Part shown: positions 24,615 to 36,693 of the stretch, in pieces
How the letters are laid out: each line of letters opens with the position of its first letter
Position numbering within the stretch: the first letter of the stretch is position 1
Source: Histoplasma ohiense
Lineage: Eukaryota > Ascomycota > Eurotiomycetes > Onygenales > Ajellomycetaceae
Direction of reading: 5' to 3'
NCBI GenBank assembly: GCA_017607445.1
Contig: JAEVHH010000004.1
Span: 5,890,001-5,954,000 of the forward strand
DNA: 64,000 bases
Made by a program: the position numbers and the translations under genes
The notes under the pieces: model-generated
Told to the model about the DNA's origin: nothing
Database searches by the model: none
Seen by the model: the letters and a program-made list of their open reading frames with translations, nothing else

Positions 24615-25080
24615 GAGCAGTGCGTCCTCTCTGATGATTCCCACCGTCCCCTTGCCTGGCACCACCGTGCGTGGGCATAGCATGTGATCCTCTGTGACGA
24701 TTGGTTTGCGGACAGTTCAGCAGGCTATTTCGAGCCACACAGAAGGAGTTGATTTGCAGCCACCGTCATTTGTATTATGGAGATGGACAGGGTAACATCG
24801 CCCCAATAACAAAACCAGGGATTGCTGATTTCTCCTCACATTCAATACGGCTACTACGATTGCCTACGACTAACTTATCGGCGCGGGTTGGTTTGGTCGA
24901 CACGGTGAGGGGTCAAGATCGCTTGGACTGGACATGCTGGCTCTCCACCTTAAAAATCCGGGGTAATTCAACACATTGCTGGTCTCTTGCCGGGGTGCTT
25001 CCGACGCGGAAACTGTCGGCGGGGAATCCTGTATGCCGCCAAGAGCGGCATTGTCACCTTGGATCAACTTGATGCTGTGA
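21535..25080. other. Gene-poor region upstream of permease
   Basis: No convincing exon is found. Landmarks are a TA/TG microsatellite at 23551-23594, a pure T run of 33 bases at 24581-24613, and a repeated 14-base word ATATGAAACGGAAT on both sides of a 30-base gap just before the T run. That arrangement, a short repeat ending in a homopolymer, could mark an old retroposed insertion. Confidence 0.45.
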
Positions 25081-25431
25081 TTGTCCGCTGAAGTTTCAGG
25101 TGAGTCTGTCTTATATGATATTATTAATTATTGGCATGATGATCCAAACAAATACAAACAACTAGTTAATTTTGTAAGAGAAACTCTTGATTTAGGTGAA
25201 ACAACAGGGTCGCCTCAGTACTGCCAGCTGGAGCATTTCATTCATCTTGAAACCAACTTCATTCCGAGTGTGGGAGTGATAACGGCGACAATAAAAATGC
25301 TGACAGCGCCGCAGCATTTGGTATGGCTGTATGGGGCATTTCCCCTTTCACCACAGCTCCATGAATTCACAGTCTTTGGATATCTTGGAGGGAAAGATAT
25401 GACATTATTCACTATTTCTGTGCCCCGATGA
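25081..25431 (+). other. AT-rich open frame, unidentified
   Basis: A 116-codon open frame begins at a TTG and has no upstream ATG in frame. Its first 60 codons are AT-rich and read like a real folded protein (VLYDIINYWHDDPNKYKQL, VNFVRETLDLGETTG). Later codons are less convincing. It could be a remnant of an acquired or decayed gene, or chance. No family is assigned. Confidence 0.2.
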
Positions 25432-28400
25432 GCAAGAGTCGCTACTCTTTCTCTCCCTTCTCTCTTTTTAATGTGTGGTTGATACCCACCGCAGAATGCT
25501 GTGTTTTCTTCTCATCTTCTCTATCGTTTTCTATCCATAGAATAACCGACTTCGGTTGTTAACCCCGGTTTTAACCACACCCTGGAGAAATAGCCATCCC
25601 ACTATTTCTGTTTTTGTCCTAGTTATTTGACATTCATGACTGGCGTCGTTAGTTACTAAGTCGAGCTATTTTCAAAGCTACATGGGTGGTTTGTCTTCCC
25701 CTGTCGCATCGAAAATTCTCATGATGACAGGTAACTACTTTATTTCCCCATCCCCAGGATGAAATGAGATTGAGTTCAAATGCTCACTAACTACCACATG
25801 AAAGCCAACAAAGCCACGCACCAGTGAAAGCCTTGCAAAAATCAGCTCTGTGTCAAATGATACGCCTGCGGATAGGTCGTCTAATTCCGACAGAGAATCC
25901 TTCTACTGAAGTGCGGAGTTGTCATCTTCTTTCTCACCAGCTGCAGAGGATTGTCAGCAATTAGCAATCAATGTCGACAATTATTAACTGTGGACTTTCT
26001 GATGAAGTGGAGGCAGGCGTCGAGTGCGGAGTGGTAGTGAATGGCTTTCATACAACTTCGTTTTGCGTTTAATCTTAAGAATCCCAAGTTGCTTCGGAGA
26101 GGGGATTAATCTTCTGAAGATCGGTTCCGCAAATATTTGACTTCTGAATGATATACCAGCCAAGAGACCTAAAATTTTATATCTCGTTATCACCAATAGA
26201 GGAGGGCGGAAACGTTGAGCCAAGATTTTTACTACTCAACAACGGCGTCCTGTCTGAAGGGCTTGTGCTACGGCCCAAGAATTATTACAGGTAACAGGCC
26301 AGTTTTAATTAGGGAGGTTTCACACTAGCAAAAAGGAATATGTCAAATCGCGAAATATTTGTTGTGAAATTTAGAGAGGAGAAGTCTATCTTCGACGCAG
26401 GCGCCTGTTTGCTTTGTCATACGCAACTCTCTAGTCCCCGTTGTCCCGTCTTCTTCCCCTCTCCTGGAATGCTGCCGGCGCGGTTAGAAAGGGAGGGCAG
26501 CGGCTACATGCATGGAGTCCCTTCCAGACGACGACGAGTTTCCTAGGGTTTTGTGAATGCCCAGACACGGGACCAATTACTGCTATCTCCTAACGGCCTT
26601 AGCCTTTCTCCGAGTTGAAGTCATGTTGAGGAATCATGCTTATGGAGCCGTCGCAAAACGGATCTTCAATCATAAATTGCCTCCTTGTTGATCAGGGTTA
26701 GAATATGCCACATGGTTACTTTAGCAACCGCTTTGACTTGTCTGACATCTCACCATAACCAATTAAAGCTTATGAGAGAAGGGAACTTAACGAAGATATA
26801 TCTGGAGAACTGACACGTTACTCTGCCAGGATATGCAACTCCTCCAAACAAGCTCAGCTAAAACTGCATTTTAAATGGACGAAGCTTCTAGGAAATCACT
26901 TACAGGGGATGGAATCATTTGCTGTTGACATGGTGGTAAAGGCACCAATGATACAAGGTAGTAACTATGACGCAATAACGGCGCTGACATTTCGTTTTTT
27001 CACCGCTCAATTTACAAGGTACCCCAAGTCTAATCACTCGATCCCATGTTCTGCGGTTTTCAAGATAACCTTCAGGTTGTTTTCAATCTCCCTATGTTGA
27101 CACCATCGTCTATGGTCGAACAAAGCGCATGTACTGTATGATGGGTCCCACATCGAACCGGAAGGCTCAAGGGAGTCTTTCCTGATGAACCGTTCTTCTC
27201 CAGGCCGAAATATGGGGCTCCTGTGCTGGCTCAGTAGCTAGCCAACGTCCATGAAGCCTCAACCAACGCCTAATAAGTATGCCTAGTGGCATGCACGATT
27301 ATCGAGCTTATATATGTGAAATGTTACACATCATGGATCAGTATTCACAGTATACCCTTGCTACCTGTTGTCAAATCAAGCTCTCTGAAAGCCAAAGACC
27401 CAGCGACTCTTCACAGTTAAGCCCTATCACAAGATCGACTTCACATTCCAAGAGAATGTCAGTAAGGAATCCGTCCAACACGCATGTCATCATTGGTAAA
27501 ACAGGAAAAGAGACTGGGGTGGAGAGCTGTAGAGGAGTGGCAATGCGGGATTGCAAACCCCTCTCTCGAGAGTGTTCCCATGGGAAAATCGATCAGGTTT
27601 GGGATGTAATGTACAGTACAATACATGTACCACAAAGAACTTCCCGCGACATGGATTCCTTGTATCCCACTGAATTCTTTCCCTATTTCGGCCTCGGAAT
27701 ATCTAAACTCTTGCTGCGAAGAGCACTACCTTAACTAAATTGTGAGAGTACTTCCAATTAGGATGCTCCTGAGCTACCTCATTTAGTCTTGAAATATCAC
27801 CTCTTCAGTGAGCGTCGCCCTTCTATCAACACCGGTTCCAAATGGACCTTATTTCCCCTCTTCCACTGCTGGCTCATCCCCTGCTGCGACATAGGCCGCA
27901 GGGCTCGGTCTCCTGCAATCGAGCGTGCCCAATGCTCCCGGACCAGCATTTCCGCTACCCAAATCCCCTCAGTCGTTGGGGGCCCTGGCTACCCAGCTCG
28001 TCCCCGGGAACGCCAATGTCCACGCTAGTTGGAAGACAACACGTAACCGCTATGGAAAGATGCTTATGCGGACCTCATTTACCCCTGCCTATCAAAACAC
28101 ATGTATCCGTAATTCCATTGGAATTGCAATGAAAGGTCTTAATACAACTGAAAGCTAATATTTTGAGGGCTGGCCTGCTGGTTTAGCCAAATGGCCATAT
28201 ATACCAAGTTCGCGATAACATCATTTATGGAGAATTTTCGAGATGACCTACAATTACATTCGGAGACCATATTTTCATAAATAATTAATTACGAAATTTG
28301 GACGACAGTACGGAGTAACTACTGCTTGGATCTTCGCCGAGAAAACCTCAAAGCCACCCACTGCAGCGAATCACAATATTCTTACACATTCATATTTGGA

Positions 28401-30623
28401 ATCACGTCTGCTCATTTTCAGCGGAATAAGAAACAGCAATATGTTTATGTTTGGACAAGAGCCCTAGTCACGCGAGTTCTCCACGGGGATGATAATGGGA
28501 ATTGTACTAGGGGTACGCAGAAACGTACTGTTCGTTTATTTTCCATGTCAGTGCTGTAAGCCTGCTGCATGCATGTGTTGCATAGTCCGTTTCTGGGGTA
28601 CATCCCACCACCGCCCATGGCCTGGAACGAACAACATATCCAAGTATATCGAACAAGAGTTTATGACGTTGCTCAACAGTATCTATCTCTTCACTTTCTC
28701 ATCTTTTGTTTTCATAAACAAAAGACATAGGTGTTCTATTAAACGAGGTACAGTACAGCACATTCAAATATTTCCAGGACCATGTAATGAATATTTTTGA
28801 TTGAAATGTGGTTAATGTTTTTAACTGCTACGGTTACTTGAGGATGACACATACATCTCCTGCACAATCTTTTGAAATCATCTAGCATGCGTAAGCCATA
28901 TGAGAATCGTCTCTCTCAATATTGCACTGAGTGAACTTTTTTCATCAACAGTATTTAGTCAAGTATTGTGACTTTGGGAGGACTGTGATATTTCCTTTCC
29001 TGCATATAAACTTGCTGTCCCTGACTTAAGATGGAATTTCTCAGAGCTACTCAAAGGGCTGATTGTGGATTGATTGCATCGGCATCTGCTGCTCCTCATA
29101 GAGAATCGGACAACTACATCAATGATGCAGTCCATCGGAAGTGAGATGTCGTTTATATCGATATCCAGTATGGAGAGCAATCTTTGATCAAATGATATAT
29201 AGATGTAAGTATGAGATAACATTTGAACGTCCAAAAAAAGCATTTCCTTGAATGGTTGGTTTGTAAACCATTTAGAAATTATTGTCCCTCTTTCCCGAAA
29301 GCCCCACTCGTCCAATAGTTTGCCTCTCAACAAATTACTCGGCACGGCTTCCCAAGAATGCTGTAGACATCGTTTTCCGATGGTATGAACGGTATTCGAG
29401 TAAACCAAGTGCAGTAAGGACTTACTTACATTACTTACGTGACCTGCTGCTGTTGATCACACGAATGGAAACACCCACACCTGCGTCGCGCTTGTTGAGA
29501 AGTACGAGATACCAAAGAAATTGGCCACAAGCCATAAGGAAGGTGGTGGTTGCATTCTTCTCCTGGAAGGTTCGCGAGTCATAATTAATTTTGGGGGTGA
29601 ACTTTGTATAGCTTGTGCTAAATCACCTGAGAAGTATAAGATTTGCAGCTTCAACGGTCCAGTAAGATTCTGCTTAACCAGTCTGTGACGACCGACCCTG
29701 GGAAAGAACAGAGGCAATAGGTCCATGTAGAGACAGGCGACCTTGATTCTTAGCTGGGGTGAACCCCCAACGATATCCAATCGCCCATCCATCGAAATCG
29801 AGTCTGCATCCTCATGTGGTTTCCTTTCTACCATTTCATTCACACAGGCTCTCTAAGTTCCATGGCATAGTCATAATCATGGTCTAATCAAAAGGTATTC
29901 GGTGTAAAGCGTCAATGAGAATGGAAGTTCTGTACCATCTGAAGCGACTTTAGGGATCTTTGGATCTTTGCTTGGAGACAGGGAGACTGCAACCCTGAGT
30001 CTGAAGTATTGAAGGACTGCATGGGGATCCGTGCTTGTAGCCTCGCAGTCTTTGAAATCCCCTGAACGTGACGAGCTCCGGATTGGGGAAGCAGGGACGA
30101 GGAGCCCATCTCTTTCCAAATTCGTATGTTGCTGGGGAGACGAGTCGTGCCTCCTATATCCTGAGAAGCCTCGGGCCATCTTTCGAGGGCGAAAGAAGAA
30201 GTGTTTGGGGGAAATAAATGTCGTCATTTCGAAGCTGTACTTCCAGTTTAGGCAGGGGGGGGAGCAGCGCCTCGAGGTAGGAGACGCCACGGTGAAGTGT
30301 ATAGGGCAGGAACTGGGGGCAAAGGTTAGCAAGGGCCCAACTTAATCGTGTTATGGGGAAACAAAAAATGTCGTCATTTTGCCCTCTTTATGTCTGTATC
30401 CATATTCGGTCTGTTCTTTATATAAAATCATTGCGGAAGAAATGCCTTTATCCTGACCTTCAACGGTTTTCCATAGTGTATGCTTCTGGGAACTCATCTA
30501 GCATCGATAACCCTTCATACTTGAAAAACAACTCGCCCCCCATATCCATTCGCACGCGTTCAGTCGATCGCCGCAACCATTTGCCCCTGTTCTGATAGTC
30601 ATAATCTTGGAAAGCGAGGAACA
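25432..30623. other. Gene-poor region, no recognisable gene
   Basis: Several unrelated open frames exist: 27279-27734 plus (151 codons, ATG start), 28959-29408 minus, 29457-29843 minus and 29877-30332 minus. None has a domain, a consistent splice pattern or a familiar sequence. A CG-rich island is at 27830-28100 and a TACGGAGTA motif at 28309-28317. The three consecutive minus-strand frames at 28959-30332 are the best place to look for an unknown or dead gene. Confidence 0.45.
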
Positions 30624-31559
30624 ATGGGATCCAAAATCAAAAAGGTCAGAAAGAAGGGTCCGAAAGGGAACGAGGACAAGGGCGGAAAAGCCCTTCATTC
30701 CATGTGTCCTCCTTCACCAGTGGACTCCAGTCACCGTGGCTCATATAATTCAATATCTGGAACGAACACCGCTCAAAGTCCCGAAGCTCCTTTTTTGTCG
30801 GCACAAGAGGATGGCAGCCTCCTCACTAAGAACATCAATATCAGGGGGAGGAGCAGTAACGGAGCCGCAACTTCTTCTGCTCCCGATTTTGGCGGAGAAT
30901 ATGTTGCCATATATAACCCTCGATCTGCTGCTAGTGTGCAATGGGAGTTACCGCCGCTTAGTGAGGTGCTCGATGTCATCGCCACAGACGCCAAAAACCA
31001 TGGTTTCCCACGTATCGAGTATCCGGTGACCGAGAATACCCAGTATTTAAACAATATGTCAAGACGTTTCCCGCCTTTTGTTGGAGAGATGGGGTCCACG
31101 AGTAGTCAGGGAATAAGCATCCCACCACCGGATCTCCGGGTCTTCAGATACGGCAACCAAACTGGGCTGACGAAACTACCACGTCTTTACGCTGTGCTGG
31201 ATGACATCGCAAACGACTTGGAGAACAGAGTGGGAGGCTTCCCGCCTATTGAGTATGCAGTGAACAGTACGTCAGAGTACCTACTCAACATGGTCAGGGC
31301 TTTTCCAGCAATCTCCCCCGACCACTTCCCGGGAATATGCCACGCGCACAATGACACTAGCAACAGCAGCTCAAACTGTGCTGTTATGCCCAGCTCCGCA
31401 AGGAATAGCAGGGAGCCGTTTACAATACACAGCAGAACTATGACTCCTGAGTTATCAAACTCGCTTTTGAATCAGCCGCTCGAGAAGGGGAATTCTGTCG
31501 ACAATCCTCTGAAAACAGAACAGTGCGACGAAAGCCTTATCAATGAAGAAAGGAATTAG
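30624..31559 (+). CDS. Orphan protein with two copies of a ~45-residue motif
   Basis: A single-exon frame of 311 residues starts at ATG 30624. Residues 1-22 are Lys-rich (MGSKIKKVRKKGPKGNEDKG), which could act as a nuclear or nucleolar signal. Two related segments lie at residues 109-152 (LPPLSEVLDVIATDAKNHGF then PRIEYPVTENTQYLNNMSRR) and 185-230 (LPRLYAVLDDIANDLENRVG then GFPPIEYAVNSTSEYLLNMV). They share the pattern LPxLxxVLDxIAxDxxN...FPxIEYxVxxxxxYLxNMxRxFP. The remainder is Ser/Asn/Pro-rich and probably disordered. I recognise no family. Conservation between the two copies at regularly spaced hydrophobic and aromatic positions argues that the frame is real and the motif is a small folded helical unit. 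It lies between a gene-poor block and coatomer epsilon. Confidence 0.65.
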   Translation: MGSKIKKVRKKGPKGNEDKGGKALHSMCPPSPVDSSHRGSYNSISGTNTAQSPEAPFLSAQEDGSLLTKNINIRGRSSNGAATSSAPDFGGEYVAIYNPRSAASVQWELPPLSEVLDVIATDAKNHGFPRIEYPVTENTQYLNNMSRRFPPFVGEMGSTSSQGISIPPPDLRVFRYGNQTGLTKLPRLYAVLDDIANDLENRVGGFPPIEYAVNSTSEYLLNMVRAFPAISPDHFPGICHAHNDTSNSSSNCAVMPSSARNSREPFTIHSRTMTPELSNSLLNQPLEKGNSVDNPLKTEQCDESLINEERN

Positions 31560-32362
31560 AGACTAGATGTCTATAGGCACCAGATCTATGGTTTGTTATG
31601 CCGTGTCAATATAGGTATTGAATGTCCTGCATCTAGGAAAATGCAGAATTCGAGGAGGAAAACTATCGTCTCAATTTAAAAGAAGGGGGCCTGGTCCTAT
31701 CATCACAACAAAATATCTGACTTCGGCCACAATAAGGCAAAGCATATTCGAAAGCGGATACGCCTGCTGAGCACAAAAATTGGAAGTCTGGAGGAATAAA
31801 AAAAAGCGAGATCAGATCAACTGATATCATCTGCTGGGGCTCCAAAGGTCTAGCCGCCACTCTGCTGCACCAAGCCATTCTGTACTTTGAAAAGACTTAT
31901 TTTTGAAATCCTTTTAATCCGCGATGAATTTGTGGGAGTTAATTTATCGGGCGCTGAATGGTTTGGTAAATTGGAAAAATCGGAAGTCGGAAGGATTGAT
32001 CATGGTCGTTTTTGGTTATCGATAGGTACCGGGAGTGCAAAGGGCCTGTATATAATAATAGATCGCAATAAGTAGGTCGAAAATTGGAGTCTTATATTCC
32101 TCGCTATTGTTATTTCTTCCTGCTTGTGTAGATTGGATATCGAATTGGGGCTCGTTGGGAGAAAGGTTGAAGTACCATCGACATCAGATGCTTGGTAGTG
32201 CCTATTTTAGGTTTTGCCTTGCTTCAACCTTTCCCAAATGTGTTCACAGCAAGACTACCGCGGCAGTACGTACATACATACAACTAGATCAGCCAAAGAG
32301 CATTCTCCCGTGCGCACGATTACAACGACCGATTTTACATTAATCAAACGCTGAAACGAGCA
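31560..32362. other. Intergenic / COPE promoter region
   Basis: No coding signal is seen. The last 150 bases before the coatomer start are probably its promoter and leader. Confidence 0.5.
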
Positions 32363-33606
32363 ATGGACCCTTTTTCAGCTGAAGGAGGTAAGTTATTTCC
32401 TCCACCCATTTTCCATTTCATTGGTTGTCCAAAACTGACGCCTGAACCGTCCAGAGCTCCTAAACATCCACAATGCTTTCCACCAAGGCCAATATCAAGA
32501 AGTAGTCGATTTCGATACCTCCTCCTTCTCTCCTGAAAATAGCCTCACTGCTCGTGTTCTTAAACTGCGCGCTAGAATCGCACTCGGACAAACCCAAGAG
32601 GTCCTTGCAGATGTTGAGAGCCAAGATCAAGATGTACCTGATCTGGCAGCTGTTAAGGTGCTGGCGCAACATGCTGCGGGAGATGAAGCTGAAGCACTAA
32701 AGGGGGCAGAGGAACTTATATCGAATCACTCGGATAATACAACCACTCAGGTTCTTGTAGGAACGGTGTTGCAGGCCCAAGGGAAGAGCGAGGACGCCTT
32801 GTCGTTATTATCGAAACATCAGGGCAGCCTTGAAGCGTGAGTGGCATACGTGTCTACCATGACGTCTACGGCTATTATATCGTCGCTGCTGCTGGAATAG
32901 ATGTTCCGTGCTTGTTTGAGCGTCACACTAATTCTCATATCCTGCTTTCCAGCGTCGCCTTAATTGTCCAAATCCACCTCCAACAAAATCGCACGGATCT
33001 TGCGCTGAAGGAAGTCCAGGCCGCACGACGGTGGGCTCAAGATTCGCTTCTCGTCAACTTGGCTGAGTCCTGGGTGGGCTTGCGAGTGGTATGGCTCGAG
33101 ATTCCTAGATGACCTCACAAATTTTACCTACAACAGTTCTTCTGACCATAACCAAACAATATAGGGTGGTGAAAAATACCAATCCGCATTCTACGTCTAC
33201 GAAGAACTTGCCTCTGTGCCTAACACATCGTCACCGCTTTCAATCGTAGGCCAAGCCGTTTCTGAACTACATCTAGGTCGTCTGCCGGAGGCAGAAGTCG
33301 CTCTCCGATCAGCGCTGGAGAAATACCCCAACGACGTTCAATTAATTGCAAATTCGATTGTTCTGAAAGTGCTGAGCGGGAAAGATGCGACAGAGCTAAC
33401 ATCGTGAGTAGCCCTTTTAGCGTCTGTAGTGTTGGAAAGGCGGGTGCGTTTGGGCACCAGAGCGCATCACCAAAGCTAACTGCCGAAATTGCCTTCATAG
33501 ATCTCTTGAAAAGGCACAACCAGATCACCCATTCCTTACTGACCTGGCTGAGAAAAGCGCATTTTTCGATGCTGCAGCATCGAAGTACGCAGCAAAGGTG
33601 TCTTGA
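32363..33606 (+). CDS. SEC28: Coatomer subunit epsilon (COPI)
   Basis: Five exons, 32363-32387, 32455-32836, 32953-33088, 33165-33403 and 33501-33606, give 295 residues. All junctions keep the frame. The protein begins MDPFSAEGELLNIHNAFHQG. It consists of TPR-like helical hairpins (AVKVLAQHAAGDEAEALKGA, VQIHLQQNRTDLALKEVQAA, VYEELASVPNTSSPLSIVGQ, HLGRLPEAEVALRSALEKYP) and ends with FLTDLAEKSAFFDAAASKYA. This is the full layout of epsilon-COP, which stabilises alpha-COP in the COPI coat that carries cargo from Golgi to ER. The first coding exon is only 25 bases. It converges on the alpha/beta hydrolase gene about 400 bases downstream. Confidence 0.95.
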
Positions 33607-34024
33607 TTGTATTTCTGTTCTTTATAATATAACCACTTCCATTTGTACGTTAAGATCATTCATTCTTCTTAAAAAAAAATAAAATAAAATAAACATAAAA
33701 ATAAAAATTCAGCTGCTATTTTCGTCCCTTTTTTCAGGTTTATACTCTTTCTTTCCGTGTCCACTTATGTAGTTCGCCAGATTCAAGACGTTTAAACTAT
33801 AGAACAATCGAGCTTGATAAACTGAAATGATGCCAATGTGTCTTTCCAATATACTCAACCTGTATCGGTGAAAATTTATGAATTTAATTTCTTAGCTGGC
33901 TGTAGTTCAGAGATACACGATTTACACCACTACTCGACACCACGGTGAGAACTCAGTATTCATCATCCCGACCCCCTACGTACAGTACATTTCTGCGCCT
34001 TCACCATCCGTCGGACTTCGCTCA
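33607..34024. other. Convergent 3' flanks
   Basis: This lies between the stops of two converging genes. An A-rich stretch with AATAAA-like words (33668-33712) may serve polyadenylation of the coatomer gene. Nothing else is seen. Confidence 0.5.
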
Positions 34025-35396
34025 TCAAAGTTTCGACAACAAAAACGACGCATATGCTTTCCCCTGCTCTGTTTCCGATTGATCACCGATCATCAAAGAT
34101 ATGATGGGGCCGTTGTGACATTCATCCTCGCCCACAACGAAAGTCGTGCTCGGGAATGCGGTCTGTTTGGGACAGGAGAACACACCATCAAGGGTTAATT
34201 TCCAAGCTCGATTAAAACCGAAAAAACAGAAGGGAAACACAGCACTGACCTTGAACTTTTCAACGAACTGCCCAATAGGAGAACGGAATAAATCATCCGA
34301 GCCGGTCAAAATCAGCACATCCCTTACTTTAAGATCCTTCCACCAATCTGCTGGCGCCCTAAGCGGCTCCATATAATTATCCGGCTCCGAGCCTGCAGCG
34401 TACAGCGACGACCACCTTGCCAGGGCCGAGGGCGCAAGTATATCTTTATTCTTGTTCTCCTCGACAGAGGGATAATCCAGAGAGAACGAGACCCATGGCG
34501 AGATAGGCAAGGCGCCGGCTAGGGGCTCAGAAAGTTCCAGGGGTTGGATTGCCTTGTGCGGATGGGAAATATGGGAGAGAACGCCAAGCGAGAGATTGGC
34601 ACCAGCGGAGTCGCCTGCGATGAAAATGTCTGAAGGGCTACGGCTGGTTATATTAATTATGTAGCGGAGTGCCTCGACGGCTTGCGTAAGTTGGGTGGGA
34701 TAGACGGCATGCGGAGTGAGGGTGTATGTAATGAAGAAGATGGCGAGATCTTTGCCGGCAGCCTTGAGCTGGTTCAGGATGTTATATTGGAGCTGGAAAA
34801 ATGCAGGGCCAGCCGCAGTTGCAAATCCGCCGCCTATGATGCAAGGAGTAGGGCAGGTTAATGTCGAAAGGTATAAAGATACATGAACAACACACTGCAG
34901 GTGTTTGCTAGGACGGATGATTCAGGAAGCATACCATGGTAGTAAATCAAGACATTCTTCGCGTCTTTATTCCCGATCCAATGGCCCTGTGCACCATGCT
35001 CTAACGGCACGGTCTGCGGTGTGAAACCATTTTTTGTTGCGAAGAGTTCATATGCCTGATTAGTGGGGGGGTTGAGCGCCCTAGAAACGGAGGTTATCAA
35101 ATGAGAAATACGTAAATAGCAGGATTGCCGGTGAAGACCCTGTTAGGGTCTTCAGGCAGCTATGTTCTGGAAAAGATTTATATCACTTACTGCAGCTGCC
35201 GCGTCGAAAGTCGGGTAACCGCTGCTCTGATCATAGCATAGCCGACATGCTTGTTGTAATGCTTGTGCCCGCGCTGTCCGCGAAATACGCCAGTGATGGC
35301 CACGTAGATTGCACTTGCAATCCACGAAAGCCCAGCCAAAATCATATTCAACTTCTCAGCGACAGTGAGCTTCGGAGAATAACTGGCGGGATCCAT
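34025..35396 (-). CDS. Alpha/beta hydrolase (HSL-like esterase/lipase)
   Basis: Four exons, 35396-35191, 35080-34935, 34833-34250 and 34162-34025, give 357 residues. One membrane helix is likely near residues 15-38 (LNMILAGLSWIASAIYVAIT), so the enzyme may be an ER-anchored type II protein. The oxyanion motif HGGGFA is formed across the second splice junction. The nucleophile motif is GDSAGAN. The acid is probably in LTGSDDLF and the His in ECHNGP. These are features of the hormone-sensitive-lipase/alpha-beta-hydrolase-3 group, whose fungal members include steryl-acetate and carboxylic-ester hydrolases. The substrate is not known. The last intron (34249-34163) is 87 bases and free of stops in frame, so an unspliced product would also be full length. 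It converges on coatomer epsilon. Confidence 0.88.
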
Positions 35397-36004
35397 CTTG
35401 ATAGGACCTGAGAGACAAAGTTAGCAGATTCCCTCGTCAACTCGAGCAAATCCCAAATGAACAGCTTTTGGGAAGAAATCGATATCTTTGTTTCCAAGTA
35501 CTAACTCTTCGATATTCGTCTCTCGGTTTTGAAAATGTCTCCTCTCTCGCGGGTATGAATTTGACAGGTTGCAATGAATACAAGAGCAACTATCTAAGCT
35601 AGATTTTGGCTAAATCCGTTGTCAATCGGAGCTGGAACGAGCTCCAACCAAGGGGACGCTAGATTGCAAACTAGTGAAATAAATGTTGATAAGGGCTGGA
35701 GGGCGATTTGTATGGCTGTCCCCGTTTCCCATGAACTGTGAGCCCACCATCCATATCTTCAGGATATTACTATTATCGGGTAAGCAATATCATTCAACCA
35801 GCCAAGGACAGGGCTACCATATCATTTCGCATGTGCTGGAGGTGGATCAGGGTCTCTCGAGGTCCAGCCAGGCCCACGAAGCCTGCAATTTGGTGAAAGA
35901 GCCGTCTTCATGGCAGCAGAAGCACCAGGAGCCCCAAGGCACTCGTGTCCTGGTTCCTCGGCTTGAACTGGAACTACCCTGTATAGCCCCGGTACGGCAG
36001 CCAT
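35397..36004. other. Intergenic, hydrolase promoter side
   Basis: This is the upstream region of the hydrolase gene. The stretch 35820-35990 is richer in GC than its surroundings and open in more than one frame, but no product is recognised. Confidence 0.45.
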
Positions 36005-36693
36005 TAGTGACAAATGTGTCAAATGGGTTCATTCTATTTGTAATTGAATAGAGATTGTTGATTATTAGGAAGCAATGCATTGCTAGATATCATCTTCAAT
36101 ATATATCATCACTGTGATAAGATAGCACTATAATCACTAGATTATCCATAGTGAAAAGCCAACATAACCATTTGTTAAATGGTTGTGCTTATATAGTGAG
36201 ATATATATACCCATGGTGTGGTGGTGTGGCCCGGCCCACAGCGGGCGTGGCCACCCAACCCACCGCCTATACACTGTGACCGCCAGCTGCAGCATAGTGG
36301 AACCACATCACTAGATACAATTGATAGATATCATTGTCAATATATATATATATATATTGTGGTTTCCACACTATGCTGTGGCTGGTGGTTGCTGTGTAAA
36401 GATGATGGATTGGATAATTAATTATATCTGCTGTGGCCCAGCCCACAGCAGATCCATGGATATACATAAACATATGTACAGTATATATCACCATGAGCAC
36501 AATCATTCAACAAATGATTATGTTGACTTTTTGCTATGAATAATCTAGTTATCATAGTACTAGCTTATTATATTTAGTGATGGTATTCATGATGATATCT
36601 AGCAATGATATATATCAATGAGTGTCTGTAAGTGGAATTAAGTAAATTACAGTGGAAAACATCAAAACAACCCATTTGACACATTTGTCACTA
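36005..36693. mobile_element. TA-flanked foldback MITE-like element
   Basis: Perfect 24-base inverted ends lie at 36006-36029 and 36669-36692. With the next outer base they match over 25 bases, and the dinucleotide TA flanks both ends, as expected for Tc1/mariner-type insertion. Further inverted pairs nest inside: 36078-36094 with 36591-36607 (17 bases, perfect), 36163-36189 with 36496-36522 (27 bases, three differences, all transitions), and about 36277-36311 with 36356-36397 (imperfect, with small gaps). The whole 0.69 kb can therefore fold into one long hairpin. The centre is a TA repeat (36340-36358). No transposase frame is present, so it would depend on an element elsewhere in the genome. 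Confidence 0.85.

Noticed and set aside
30607..31029. 140-codon frame overlapping the orphan gene
   Set aside because: It lies in another frame; the longer frame with the internal duplication is the better candidate.
36218..36539. Short ORFs inside the foldback element
   Set aside because: They overlap on both strands of a palindrome and show no transposase features.
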